From NCBI GenBank assembly GCA_958298945.1, contig OY282605.1, forward strand, positions 30,668,811-30,732,810: a stretch of 64,000 bases of DNA, given 5' to 3'. Numbering within the stretch: position 1 is the first letter of the stretch; the number at the start of each line of letters is the position of its first letter. The DNA is from Atherix ibis (Eukaryota > Arthropoda > Insecta > Diptera > Athericidae). The notes beneath the pieces were generated by a model, which saw nothing but the letters and a program-made list of their open reading frames with translations, did no database searches and was not told the origin of the DNA. Shown here piece by piece: positions 35,586 through 48,113 of this stretch. A program made the position numbers and the translations under genes.

Positions 35586-36238
35586 CGAGGTCTGTTCAAA
35601 TGAATACGGTTGCTGCGGCATTATTAGTGTGTTGTTTTTGGTCAAAAATTCGCGCACAAACAACGATGCGTGAGGAGGGGCGTTATCATCCACAAATCCG
35701 GGCGTTTCTGACGGATTGCTTCGCGCAACTTGCGCATAACCTGCAGGTAATATTCATTATTGAACATTCTACCCTGTGGCAAGAACTGATGATGCACCGC
35801 GCCCCTGCAATCGAAGAAAACTGTAAGCAAAACCTTCACATTCGACCCAACTTGGCGCGGTTTTTTCGGTCTTGGCTCGTGCGGCAGCTTCCATTGGGAT
35901 GATTAAGCTTTGGTTTCCACGTCATAACCAGAAACCCATAATAAGTCACCAGTTATGACCCTCGGGAGCAAATTTGGGTCATCGCGGACAGAGACCAACA
36001 GCTGTTTAGTCATGTTAATGCGATGCTGTTTTTTGTGGAAATTGAGCAAAAATCGAGGACGAGACAAAACACGTGCAAGCAAAGCAGCTGTCAAAAATTA
36101 ACTGAAAATTCAAAATGGCCAAACTTGTCGGTATAAGTGAGAGGCATGAGTACCAACATAACGCCACAAAAAATCGATAATCGAATATACGTTACACGCG
36201 AAAATTCAAAATTCGCGATACTTTTTGAACAGACCTCG
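35586..36238 (-). mobile_element. Mariner-like element of the deep SETMAR-like lineage (copy L), internally deleted
   Basis: Terminal repeats CGAGGTCTGTTCAAA and GATACTTTTTGAACAGACCT (right side) are flanked by TA. The minus strand keeps NDPNLLPRVITGDLLWVSGY (first Asp present; the usual ES after GD is changed to LL), KVLLTVFFDCRGAVHHQFLP and EYYLQVMRKLREAIRQKRPD. The HHDNAPAH region and everything after SPDL is deleted or joined directly to the left terminus. It is the same family as copy K at 19311-20201. Confidence 0.8.
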
Positions 36239-36360
36239 TATGTGATGATGTTTCAGAGCCCCATAAATGACAATTTGTGTCTCATGGGATATCCAACGAC
36301 ATAAAAATGAGCCTCATCGCTGAAGAAAATTATGTACAAAGCAAAAACTACAAAACCCAG
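36239..36360 (-). pseudogene. Rosa-type relic flanking mariner L
   Basis: The minus strand reads IIFFSDEAHFYVVGYPM and, in a shifted frame, QNCHLWGSETSS, the contiguous FSDEAHF and KQNC-x-(I/L)WGSE blocks of rosa transposases. The mariner at 35586-36238 is inserted directly after the WGSE block. Confidence 0.7.
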
Positions 36361-37805
36361 CACCCAATCCGCGTATCTTCTGCGCATTCCATAATTTCTA
36401 TGTACTTAACAATACACAATAAACAATAATATATACAAGTTGAATAAATGTAAAATGACAATTTTCAAAGTGTAAAGTGAATATTTTTGATCTCTATATA
36501 AAATTAATATTGGCAAAAATTTATTTCTTCTTAAATATAATATTTACATTTAACATTATTATAGTTAAAAGTAAATAATAAATATATACATTTTATGAAA
36601 CTGTAGCGTAATCTAAGAATAATTTTTGTTAAATAATTTATTTTTCAAACAACTTAACTAATTGAGGTAATATTCGTAAAGCTATTTTCGCAATCTAACT
36701 GTTGGGAATCTCTTTGAAAGCACTTAAAAAGGAAATGTTTTATTAATGGCTCAAGAAAATATCAGAAATAAACTTTTATAATTGTGCTTATCTCAACTCA
36801 ACAACGGATTTTCGATTTTGGATTTTAGATTCAGTATTCTCTGGGTTCCGGTTCTCGGAAACGTTAAATCTTTTTTTACAACTCAACCAACTACACCATT
36901 AACATTCGGCATTTGAATTTGGCTTTCGTAGCAAAAATTTCCTCCAACCAAGACTAAAAACAATTGCATGCGAAATGCTTTGAATTACTTGTACTTTCAG
37001 ACAGAGTTAGCGGTCGACGGTTTGATCGTACAAAACAATTTCGAAATAAAAAAACAATCCATAGAATAAATACAACAGAATATAAACAGAAATTTTTAGA
37101 ACATTTTCTTTAAATCGGTCTTATGCAAATTTTGTGTTTTTCTTCCCAAAAACAAGCACTCATCTGTATGTAATACCATCGTTTGTTACTTAACAAGAGC
37201 TCAAAAAAAAACCATAAAGACAACAACCGAACAATAATGCTGAAGACTGGCCGGCTACAAAAGGACTAAGCCATGCGGATGATTTTGTAACAATTTTAAC
37301 ATAGCCCAGTCCTGATGAAATGAATCGCATTTATATTGGTGTTTGTCTCCTTTTCCGTTTTTACTTACATTTACCAGTTCTATAGAGGATAAATAAATTG
37401 ATTTTAATTAACTTTAGCTAAGAAGATGCAAAAGACTTTGAATCGCTTATTTCTTTCGACAAAATATTCTTGCTTGTTCTGTTTCTTTTGCACATTCCAA
37501 GTTATTAAATAAGAAGTACTGGTAGTAGCGCGGATTCGACATGAATAAAAAATTAGCATATAAATGAATTTTTTCTTCAGTCAAACCACATTAGATTGAT
37601 TATCAAGACACTTACTTAATGGTAGGTGGAAGCTATTATCCTTCTTATACTAGTTCTGGGGCCAAACTAGAAACAAGGCTTTTGCCTTCTATTTTTAATA
37701 GAAATTTTCAACAATTATAGTAAATAATTTTAATTATTTCTTATTTTTAAATACAATACTTTTGGACAATACACTAAAGCGGCAATAGAAAATATTCTGT
37801 GGATA
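36361..37805. other. AT-rich intergenic DNA
   Basis: No supported gene, RNA gene or repeat recognised in about 1.4 kb. Confidence 0.5.
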
Positions 37806-37807
37806 TA

Positions 37808-38450
37808 CGAGGTATGGCAGAAAAGTAAGAACACTGGCATCACTGATAGTAAATTGGCATTACTGAGGGTTTCCTCTCCACATAGCTTATGGGCCGACCT
37901 TTTCTAGATGTGAAGTACAAGTTCCAATCTTGTCCGGTAACTGGAACGAACCCGAATGAAGAGCATTCGAAAAAATTGCAATCAACCCATGAGGAACATT
38001 CGTTATGCAGAGCGCAAGCATTGTCGGAAGGCCTAGAAATAGTGGAAGAGGAACCATGCTTAGAGGGCCATTCAATATCGAAATCTGATGAAAATGCTGA
38101 ACGAACGAGGGCTCTTTTCAGGTCAGACCATCGATTAACATCAAAGCTCCTTTATATGCCTATGAAATGGGTTGTCAGCAAAATGGGTTTCCTGTACTTC
38201 TCCAGCCCCGCTTTTTACCAGATCTTACTCCATGTGACATTTTTTTATTCTCTAAGATAAAAAAAAAACATTGAAAAACGTTTTTCTTGGTACTGTTGAT
38301 AAAATTCAAAGGAGTTTAACCAAGCAGCTGATGGCAATTCCAGTTTAAATATTCCACCACTGCTATCAAATCTCGTATTATATAATTCTGGTAAGTTTTT
38401 TTTAAATTACTGTTTTATTTTATTACAGGAAATAACCAGATCTTGCCGCT
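37808..38450 (+). pseudogene. Mariner-like relic (copy N), internally deleted
   Basis: It begins with TACGAGGTATGGCAGAAAAG. The plus strand gives ISKSDENAERTRALFRSDHR, the segment after the first helix-turn-helix in SETMAR-like mariners, and then jumps to PDLTPCDIFLFSKIKK in another frame, the third catalytic Asp region. The segment with the first two Asp residues is gone. The right end is unclear. Confidence 0.55.
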
Positions 38451-38513
38451 AGAGTAAAATCATGACGCCAAAAATTTTTAACGAGAGCCAGGTCGGCAGA
38501 TAGGTAATACCTA

Positions 38514-39500
38514 AAGGGTGTCTCAAACGTAACACAAGAAGTAATTTTATTAATTCATAAAATATACAGTATAAGGTTATGTATGAAATATCATATCGAA
38601 TATATGATCTCAATGGCTTTAATGTCACATACGCAATCTTTTCTTGAATATTTATATAACCTCGCTCAATATACAGCGCCTAATTTCCTTCTTCAAAATG
38701 TATGTGGTCATGGCATAAACCGTAGATATCAAAAAACCGTAAAGAAAAAAGTTCAATGGCGTTAAATCGCATAGTCTGGTCGGCCAATTCTGATCACGTG
38801 AGCACGTGAAATTATACGACCAAGAAATGACTCATGCAGTAATTGAATTGTTTGTCGGGCTGTATAGTATGTGGCACCGTTTTGTTGAAACCACATGTGG
38901 TCCATATTCTTATCTTGAAATTTAGCACAAAAAAGTGAATTCTTCGAAGAAGAATGATCCGATGATGCCTCCAGCCGAACATCCACACAAACAGTAACAC
39001 GTTGTGGGTGCATTTCTTTCTCAACAATCACTCGTGGATTTTCTGAACCCCAAATGCGATAATTTTGCCAATTAACCAAGCCATCAAGATGAAAATGAGC
39101 CTCATCGCTGAAGATGATTTTATTGTTTCATAATCCATTCAACGAACTCCATTCGCTGTGTATAGTCAGTAGGCATCAGTTCATGAGTCAATTGGACTTT
39201 GCAAACATGAGGATGCAATTATTTTCGAAATGTCTAATTCATTGCCATGGTGCCGAATTGATATTTCTGGAATCTCGATATTTTGTGTTGAGCAACTTTT
39301 TGAAGGACGGCCACAGTGTTTAGGATCACTAATTGATCCAGTCTCCCTAAATTTTTTAATTAATCTCTTCACAGTTGATAAAGTTAAATCACTATTCCGA
39401 CCATATTTTGTACGAAAATGGCCAAACTTTCATTATTTTTAAAATATTGCTCAATATTGAAAATACGTTGTTCATTCGTGTAGAGCTTAATTTTTAGTAA
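38514..39500 (-). pseudogene. Rosa-type (DD41D) element, decayed, second subfamily
   Basis: The minus strand, in several frames, gives a helix-turn-helix part KRLIKKFRETGSISDPKHCG at about 39372-39310, then KIIFSDEAHFHLDGLVNWQN (first Asp) and YRIWGSENPRVIVEKEMHPQ. Further on are MWFQQNGATYYTARQTIQLL, with Asn in place of the second catalytic Asp, and a damaged NWPPRSCD block near 38780. The C terminus is lost. The left boundary AGGGTGTCTCAAACGTAACA is a plausible terminus; no matching right terminus was found. Confidence 0.7.
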
Positions 39501-40764
39501 CCCTGAACTGTCAGCTGTCATGCTGTTTTTTTTTTCGTTGCCAACACTTTACTACACAAATGCGCGGTAATTGCGCGTGTGATTGACTAAAAGCACGTGC
39601 CTGTTTATAAAATAAAAATTATGTCTTATATAAAACAGCGATGACAAGAAACACTTGATGATCTCGAACATATTTTTGAACACACTTGGCGACCTCGAAA
39701 ACTTTTCTAAACACAATATAGGTTTCATACGAGTTTTCCTTTTAGTTGAAACTGGGTCGAACTAGTGAGACGAAACTTTTTCTGCCACGCAGTTTCAATT
39801 TTGGCATCTGGTATCTTCTTGCCTGTGGAGAAGGTTCAGCATTATTGTTCTGTGAGGGATTTTGTTGGCTCCATTCAATAGATCTCTGACTCTTGTTTAA
39901 TTCTATAAAATGAATCATGTGACTTCCTTTTTATAAGTTCTACTCTTGGACATTCGTAGAACGATTTGCTCTATATAGAAATTTTCTTCATATTTTATTC
40001 AAATAAAAACTGAAATCAATTCAATTGATTTTATTTACATGCATTTTGTTATTGTAGCCTCGTCGATAGTATTGATGATTCAAAATAGGTGCCTAAAATT
40101 CAAATAGGTGGCGCACAAATCAGCAGCACTATGCATGGAACTTTCGGTTAGTTATATTGCCTCTGGCAGTACTAATGCCAGAAGATTTCATGCTTAGATT
40201 ATGGACTATAAGGACAGACAATAGAAGTGCCAAAGTTACTCACCCATGCATATTTTATATTTGTACTTATTGCTGTGCCGCATATTTAAAAAATAATAGT
40301 CGAAGTTAGAACTGCTATTGTTTAGAATTAGAAACTGTTTAAATAAATTTAGAATTAGAAACTAAATGAAAAAAATTTATTTGTTATGAATTCATTTATT
40401 TGCATATAAAAGTTTACATTTAAAAACATGGAATACAACGTCTACAAAGAAAACTAAATAGGATCATCGAAGCATTTTTATGATAAGAAATTTACTCACA
40501 TAGTTTCCCAATGAAAGCAGCTTTAGCTTTAATTTGGAATAGTATATGGTATAAGTATTCAGTTATAATAAGAATTCATATTTTCGATTGTATTTTCTTA
40601 TAAATCTCATTTTTAAATAAACACTTTATTTTCTGTAAATTTATTAACACATTAAATTTTTAATATCTATTATTCATATTAATATTAACTTTTTTCACAA
40701 CGCTTTTTATAAAAAATTTCACTTTTGAAACGACTTAAAATGCAGTATCAAAAAATTGAACCCG
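39501..40764. other. Intergenic DNA
   Basis: No gene recognised. CTTTTTCTGCCACGCAG near 39777-39794 faintly mirrors the start of relic N at 37808, but the match is too short to define an element. Confidence 0.4.
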
Positions 40765-41323
40765 TACACGGTGTGTCCTAAAAATAACCGCACTTTATAT
40801 TTGAATCATACAACATGCGGCGCCATCTATTGATTGCTTTTTATGATTCGAAGGGTATTATCCACAAGGAATTTGTTCCAGAAGGTCGAACTGTTAATGG
40901 AGAATAATATTTAGGCGTTTTAGCTCGTTTGTGGAAAAGAATTGGTCGTGTTAGACCTAAATATCCAGCAGGAAAACAGCTGTTTTTATTGAACGATAAT
41001 GCACCATCTCACAAGAGCAAAAAAGTGAACGAATTTTTGATGAAAAAACGGATTTCTCTCATCAACCACCCACCGTATTCGCTTGATCTATCACCATATG
41101 AATATTTTCTATTTCTAAAACTGAAAACCAAGATGAAAGGAGCATTTGATTATGATATCCCCATTCAAGCAGCCGTAACCGAGGTGCTGAAGAACATTCC
41201 TATAAATGGCTGTAACTTTCACTTCTGTTATCCGATTTACATGAATTTAGGTGAGTTTGAAAGAGGATGAATGTATATTTTTAATGCTGCATATTGTATG
41301 ATTTATTTTTTGGACACACTGTC
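40765..41323 (+). mobile_element. Small mariner-like element (copy O), N-terminally deleted
   Basis: Terminal repeats ACGGTGTGTCCTAAAAATAA (left) and TTATTTTTTGGACACACTGT (right) bound about 560 bp. The interior reads LIAFYDSKGIIHKEFVPEGR, then after a stop a 113-codon frame (40929-41270). That frame has FLLNDNAPSHKSKKVNEFLM (second catalytic Asp) and PPYSLDLSPYEYFLF, where Glu stands at the usual third-Asp position (34 residues between). The first-Asp half is absent. Confidence 0.75.
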
Positions 41324-41462
41324 TACGTTTGGATTGCTTACATTCGATATGTCAAAAGTATAAATTGAAGGCTTTTAGTTTGATAAGTAAACTACAGATG
41401 TCAGGCGCAGTAGCTAAAAAAGATTTTTAATAATATTCTTATTTGTATTTTCGTTCATTCAT

Positions 41463-41583
41463 CTTTGTTTTTTATGATCCAAAGTGTTTGTATTAAATTT
41501 TAATAATTTTTAAATGGGTTAAAATTATTATTCTTTGTTTTTTATGATGCAAAGTGTTTGTATCAAATTTTAATAATTTTTTA
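41463..41583. repeat. Local direct repeat, two copies 70 bp apart
   Basis: The block beginning CTTTGTTTTTTATGATCCAA at 41463 recurs from 41533 (CTTTGTTTTTTATGATGCAA) for about 50 bp with two differences. Confidence 0.75.
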
Positions 41584-42520
41584 AACAGTCCAATGTTCGA
41601 GCATCGGGGTAAAAGAGATTACCGTCAAATTCAAAAGGGTCACTCCAAAAGTTATTTGGTCGAGGACTGTCAGAGGAAGCATTTGGGGAAAGGCCAGAGA
41701 GATAGGTATCATCTAAATCTCTTTCCTCTACGTCGACAGTCAGCTACACCCTTTCTTATATCTGGCTGTTTCCTTAGGCAGTTTATTTTTTTTATGTTTC
41801 CCAATAATTTTTATTTTTTTTTTGAAAGATAATTAAAAAAATGTTCCAGAGTTTTATACCTTAGTCCTCATTTTTTATTCCCATCACTTTGCCTGAATAT
41901 TATTTTTTAGTTTTTTTAATAATTTTTTTTGCATTTTCTTTCTTGCTTCTGTGCTGTTATTCCTCTCCCATACCCCTATGTGTTTGGCAATGCATTTTCG
42001 GGTTACAGTGGGTGTGAGTGTTTGCAAACACTTCGAACCCCCTGCTACGATTGGTTACCTGTGTACTCTCTGAGTATGCCTGTCACTTGCGATACTCCTG
42101 TGGAACATTCATAAAAAAAATTTCCTAGTTTCTTCCAACACCCAAGGATACGTGTACATATGAATCCATTTTTATAACATAACAATTCAGTAAAACAAAG
42201 AAAACAAATAAGCTGTGGAAGTAGTAAGGACAATAATTTTGGAAATAATTAATTTAAAAAAAAAAAACGTATTTACGTCAGAATTATTTATTTAACTTCT
42301 ATAAAAGTAAACAGTTATCATATTTTCATATATTTTGAGCTGCATGCATTGATATATAACAGCTGTACAAGTATACAAAATAACTTTGACCATAAACAAT
42401 TTCACAACAAAAATTTACAATTTTATTTCTTTTTTACAATAGTACACATAAAATAAAAACAATTTAATATTATATATCAATTATTGTAAACATTTGTGCA
42501 TAGTTACGTACAATTTAATA
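41584..42520. other. Intergenic DNA with an unidentified GC-richer part
   Basis: The plus strand at 41584-42114 has two short open frames in a GC-richer setting (around 41590-41760 and 41950-42110). I recognise no family in them. They could be parts of an old retroelement; no function is proposed. Confidence 0.35.
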
Positions 42521-42530
42521 TCATTAAAAC

Positions 42531-42536
42531 TTTATT
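42531..42536 (-). terminator. Polyadenylation signal of the SMC-like gene
   Basis: AATAAA on the minus strand lies 31 nt beyond the stop codon ending at 42567. Confidence 0.5.
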
Positions 42537-42566
42537 ATTATTCTAAAAATAAATATTACAATAAAC

Positions 42567-45500
42567 TTAAACGAAATTCGAATTGCTAATGTCGACGTGG
42601 CATTTGGATCCGCTAGAGGTCTTCTTACATGTAATTATATTACATCTTTCAGCAAACACTTTATCTCTATACTCCATGAATACACTTATTTTTAAATGAT
42701 GGCATACGTCTATTATATTTTGTATATAATTTTTTTCAACTACATCCTTTGTAAAAGAAAAAAATTGTTATTGAATTGTTTTTTTTTTTTAATCAGTTAT
42801 AAATATTAAATTGTTTTGTTTATTTAAAAAGTTGTAAAAATCAATCATTAACAAAACTGTTAAAAAATTCTATACAATATATAAAATTTACCTGAACAAA
42901 TATGTCTGGCATATACTTTCGTACAATAAATGACTTCACAAGTTCAAAATTCTGATTTGATTTTAGCTAAAACACAAAGTTACAAAAAAAATACAGTATT
43001 TCTTTAAAAAAAAAAAAGATTGATATCTTACTACCAAAAGTATAATGTTAAAAAATTTTTAAAATAAAACAGTTATTCCAAAATCATATCCATACCATAT
43101 CCATATTTTCAATTATTAAAATTGGTTGATCAAAATTTGCAGCCACTGCTATTTTCACAGCAACAGAAAGTAAAAATTGTAAGTGACTTTCGACAGCAGT
43201 CCATAATGAAGATTGTGAACCAATTTGAATATATGTAATGATTTCTTTAAAATTCGTCAAATCGAAATTCTAAAAAAAAAGTCGAAAATTTTATGTTTTT
43301 TTTTTAAATTTTATATGGAAATTCTTTGTAAATAAATTATTTTTCTAATTTTGTAAATATTTAAAAGAAAAAAATAATTTTCTGATCAATTATGAATGAT
43401 TATCAATTAAATTATAATAGTGAATTTTACTTACAGAATCATTTATTTCTATTAATTCATTATCAATTTCTATCATAAAACGAGCACATACATCTGTTCG
43501 ACTGATTAATAATTTAAATATTTGATTAATATCCTTATTTAGTTGTAAAAATATTTTTAAGCGATGTTGTTTCTCAATATTTACTAATATTGTCTGCAAG
43601 GATATCGTTTTGCTTAAAGTTTCATGCAAATTTTTTTCGAACTGATTGTGTTCAGCATTATCACATTCATCGTCTCTTTTAGTAAATTTAATATCGTCTT
43701 TAACATTTTTTAGCTTTGTATTAATTGCAAAAAAGTCAAAGTTTTTATTTTTTTCATAGATGAATCGTTCAAAATCATTAAAATATAAATGTTCAGGATC
43801 ATAATCAATTGGAAATAATTTCCGACGTAGTTCATGATCGTACTCATCGTTTGGTTGGAATGTACTTTTCAGCTCACGTATTTCCGCATATATTTCAAGC
43901 AACTGAGTAATTTTCTTTCTCCTTTTCTCTTCACATTCAACAATATTTTCATCCATTTCTCTAATTAGTATCGTAGAGTCTTTCAATAATTGATACACTA
44001 CATGATCATATAATTCACAAGTAATTATTTCCTTTTCGGTAAATTTATACATATCATCCTCTAGCAAAAATTGTCTATAATAAAAAAATATAGATAATAA
44101 AATGGAAACTTATGCAAATAGTTATAATACTTTAGATATTTTTGCTGATCATCAATAAAAGTATTAAATGACTTTTCTTGATTGAAAAACTCCAGTTCAA
44201 ATGATTGTAGTGGAATTTGTATTCGATTATCAAAATTTTCCCCTTCTTCTAACCTTTTCAAATTTCGAATCTCCAATGTGCATTGAATTATTTGCTTTTT
44301 AGTCATTACATTTTCAGGAAGAGACTTATAATATGTTTGCAATGAATTTACTAATTTCTCGTCAGTATGGTATTGCTTCCTAGACATGAATTTCGTCAAA
44401 TTTTAAATCTAATTTAATTACGTTAAACATCTTAATATTAATTATATATTTTTATGCAATAAAAATAATAATAACTAGAAAGAAAATTTTAACAATTAAT
44501 GAATCGGAAAATTTTTTAACTATTTTTCAATAGAAGTTTGAAGAATATGCGATTAAATTCATTTGAAAATAATTCATTGATCACTTATCAATTTTGTGCA
44601 GAAAAAAATATACCTCATTTGAAAAATTCGTTGAATTTTTTTTTCCGGGACTAATCTTTCACAATTATAGTTTTCTAGCGGCGCAAACATAAATTCCTCA
44701 ACATAATCGAAATTATTAGCATATGTTTCCCACTTTATAAATTGTGCATATATTTGATATCTTAAAACGTTTTGATATCCACCCCTTATGCACCCTGATT
44801 TATCAGCTACATCCAGAAATATTGGTGAAAAATTTATAACACGTTTTTCATACAAACAATATACGATCCATTCTTCAAGTAAAACTACCAAAGTCGTTTG
44901 ATCAAATAGCGAAACACCAGATATCTATACATAAAAAAATTTAATAGAATAATATGAAAGCTATTTCGTAATTTTATTTGATAATTTAATAATTAAATTT
45001 ATACCTCCTCTAAAATTTTATTCATGTCATCATCATCTCTAAAACAATTAACTTTGTAGCAATTCGGCTTTTCTTTTAGACAGAGTATTGATAATAAATA
45101 ATCATTTTCATTATTAAATATAATTCTTGGTAATTGCTCCTCCTTTTTATATGAAATATAAAAACGTATAATTCTTTTTGCCGAATATTTAACATCTATT
45201 TCTATTGTCCACGAATGTTTAACGCATTTGTCTATATCAACTAATATGTCGACCGCATTAATTGTCTCCTAAATAAAAAAAAACCAAATATTTCAATGTC
45301 ATGCAATAAATATTCAAATACTCATGTAACAATATATTATAGTAAAATAAGGTACACACATATCGACCGATTTATGCTATAGTCAAGAACCTTCATTTTT
45401 ACTATTTTAATCTGGTACACAAAGCAAATACTCCAAATAAGTAATATAAATTTCTTAAAAATACAACGATTACTATTTAATAAACAAACGATTTATAAAT

Positions 45501-48113
45501 TTTTATGTATACAATTTCTCTACATCAAATTTACAAAAGTAGACAATTTTTTAATCCAAAAGTAAACGGTAGTGGCTCATTGACTTACATGCAGAGCAGT
45601 AATTATAAAGATACAAATACAACACTGAGTGGTACCTACGGAAATACAGCCTGAAAGAATTTTATAAAAACTCTCTCTTAATTAAATATATAGTTTCTCA
45701 TTTCTAAGTACCAAAAAATTATTTTAGAATAATTTCATTAGAAATATCAAACTTACCAAATATAACATATTCTTTAATCACATGTAAAAAAAAATATTTC
45801 AACCAAAATTTATAAAAAATCCATTTACCAATGAAAATAAATTTTCCAAAAGTAATCTTAAAACAGCAGCATGGTTTTTCCGAATTTTACTTTTCATTCC
45901 ATAAACGTGACGATAAATAAGATCTCGATTTCTTAAATAAATTATATAATGATTCGATCAAAATTAATGACAAAAACAAAGAAAACTTTTTTATACTTAC
46001 TTCTGGTACTTTAAAGGAGCAAATGTATTAATATTTTTGTCTAAATCAGATTTGAGCTTAAATATTTCATTAAAAAATTTATGATCCCTAGTTTTTTTAA
46101 TTTGTAATATTCGCTTATATTTTCTGAATGGATTATCTTTCGAGTGTAAAGATTTCTTTAGAGATTGTTTTTTTCTTTCCCAAAATTCACGGTCAGTTTT
46201 TATATCAATATTTTTTTGATCTTGTGCAGTATTTTTAACAAAAGTCTGAAATCTTACGTTAGACATTTTTTCCCATAAATTATAAGCTGCGCTTAAATAA
46301 GAATTAACAATTTTAAAAGTATTATAAATGCCAGTAAGAACTTCCCTCCGTGTTTCGTCATAACGGTTCTAAACAATTTTACGAGAAAAATATATAAGAG
46401 AATTTAAGTAACTTAATACATGAAATATAGAATAATTAGATAATAATTGCATTTTAAATAATAGGTAATTATAATTAAAGTTAATACTATTCTAATCGAT
46501 TTCATAAAAATCATAATTTTTTAAAAGAAATCGTTTAGTATTCTTTACAAAAATCTAATAATCTTTATGTAATGTAAGGAAATTAACTAGTTTTTATATT
46601 AAAATTTTTTTTACAATAATGTCAAAAAAGTCATTTTTCTATAAAATGCTCATCAAATAGTATTATAAAACTGAAAATAAAGCCCTGTTCAATTACCATA
46701 CTGCAGTTCAGACTTTGTAGTCTACCGGTGATTTGATTTTTATAATGAAAAAGTTCTTTAGCATTTTCCGTCAAATGAGTTATAATTTCTTCATATCTCG
46801 TTTGTTGGTCGGCAATACTTTCCAAATCAAATTCCATCACAGTTGCATAATATTCCAAAGAATATAAATTCTTGCAATCATCTTCATTTGGTAAACTATT
46901 CCTTTTCTCATCCAAAATTCGCATCTAAAATTAAAAAAAGAAAGAACAATAATAGAGAAAAGTATTAATGAATTAATTTGATAATTTTTGTTTATAAACG
47001 AACTCGAACTTGTCGGTTATGATCATAATGTTTTGAAATCCATAACATGAACAAAACTTTTTCTTCCATTCGTAATTTCTGATACGATGTAAAACTCTCC
47101 TTCTTTCGATTGATTGTTAAAGCTTTGTATTGCTCAATATTTTCGTCACATGCCTAAAAATTATAAATTTTATTTTATATAAAAATCATAAAGAAACATT
47201 TGAATTAATCGCATACCTTTTCGAAATTGCTCTTTTTATCTAAATTCATGCAACTCATCAAATTCATACTCTGCATTGATATGGTACTATCAATATTTTT
47301 CATAATTGTTTCAGAGGGCACTGAGATAAAATTGAATTTCAATTGGAAAGCTCGCACCGAAGCAAACGATCTTACATCTTCATATTCATAATAAATCACA
47401 TCAATCGGTGAAAATTTTCTTAAACTGATCAAATATGATTTTGATTCATCCTGCAAATTAAAAATTTTATTTCTTAATTTCAATTGTGTTTTTTATAAAA
47501 ATAAATGTTAAAAAAACAAAAAAAAATATATGTATGTACGCTATTATATATGTGTATATATCCATATAAATTCACCCTAAATACGGATACAAGTAAATAT
47601 GTATATATACCCAAGGAATTATCAATTTTTCAAGAAATTTGCACAAAATCATATTAAGTAATTTAGAATCTTACGAAAAATCAATTAAAAATATATTCAT
47701 TTTAGGTAAATTGATTATTAAATATTTAATGCAAATTCTGATTGTTACGTACATCTCCGTTAGTTATCTCAAAAACAATTTTAACGTATGCTTCGCTCTT
47801 GTTATCACTTTCAGCACGGACAAGCTTCCCAGCCTCCTGCTCATCAGCAAACTTTGGTGAAATTATGAACTGGATAGCTTGCAAAAGGGCAGATTTTCCA
47901 GAAGAATTGGGTCCACTTACGATAGAAGACGATTCACTCATACAAACACGTTCAGTATTAAAGCACATAAAATCTCGCAAACAAATCTGAGATGCGCAGA
48001 TAATTGTTTTGGTTTAGAAAATTATAACTTTTAGAATTTTTGAAATTATATACAATTTAAAAAAAAAAACTACAAATGAAAAGCAAAATATTTACCAATT
48101 TAATTTTCATCAT
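42567..48113 (-). CDS. Highly diverged SMC-family protein (14 exons, ~1,075 aa)
   Basis: The joined exons are 48113-48096, 47986-47753, 47450-47217, 47153-47004, 46924-46697, 46368-46001, 45931-45829, 45268-45005, 44924-44614, 44379-44131, 44074-43435, 43269-43096, 42966-42892 and 42746-42567. All have GT/AG borders and matching phases, and sum to 1,076 codons, the usual SMC size. The N terminus (MMKIKL, ICLRDFMCFNTERV, then Walker A GPNSSGKSALLQAIQFIISP) looks like an SMC head; AIQF-x-x-S also occurs in SMC3. Lys/Glu-rich helical segments follow (exons 4-7, 10-11), with a globular middle (exons 8-9) that could be a hinge but lacks clear motifs. Near the end, IGSQSSLWTAVESHL stands where LSGGQ belongs, and PILIIENMD where Walker B (hhhhDE) belongs. 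SMC proteins act in chromosome cohesion or repair; here ATP hydrolysis is probably lost. The first 6-codon exon is the least certain. Orthology is not settled. Confidence 0.7.
45562..45692 (+). repeat. Duplicated fragment of myopic exon 5 and its intron
   Basis: These 131 bp match 53092-53222 with about three mismatches. They comprise the end of myopic exon 5, the exon/intron junction and the start of the intron. The splice donor GTAAG of the original is GAAAG in the copy. It lies in the intron between exons 7 and 8 of the SMC-like gene, in the same orientation as myopic. Confidence 0.9.

Noticed and set aside
37887..38075. Minus-strand 62-codon frame
   Set aside because: Shadow of mariner relic N.
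37806..39794. One large element joining relic N and the rosa relic through GGCAGAAAA-type ends
   Set aside because: The inverted match is only about 10-12 bases and the content is explained by two unrelated relics.
42567..48113. Calling the SMC-like gene Smc5, Smc6 or SMC3 outright
   Set aside because: The Walker A region recalls SMC3 and Smc6 in different residues, and the C-terminal motifs are too eroded to decide by eye.
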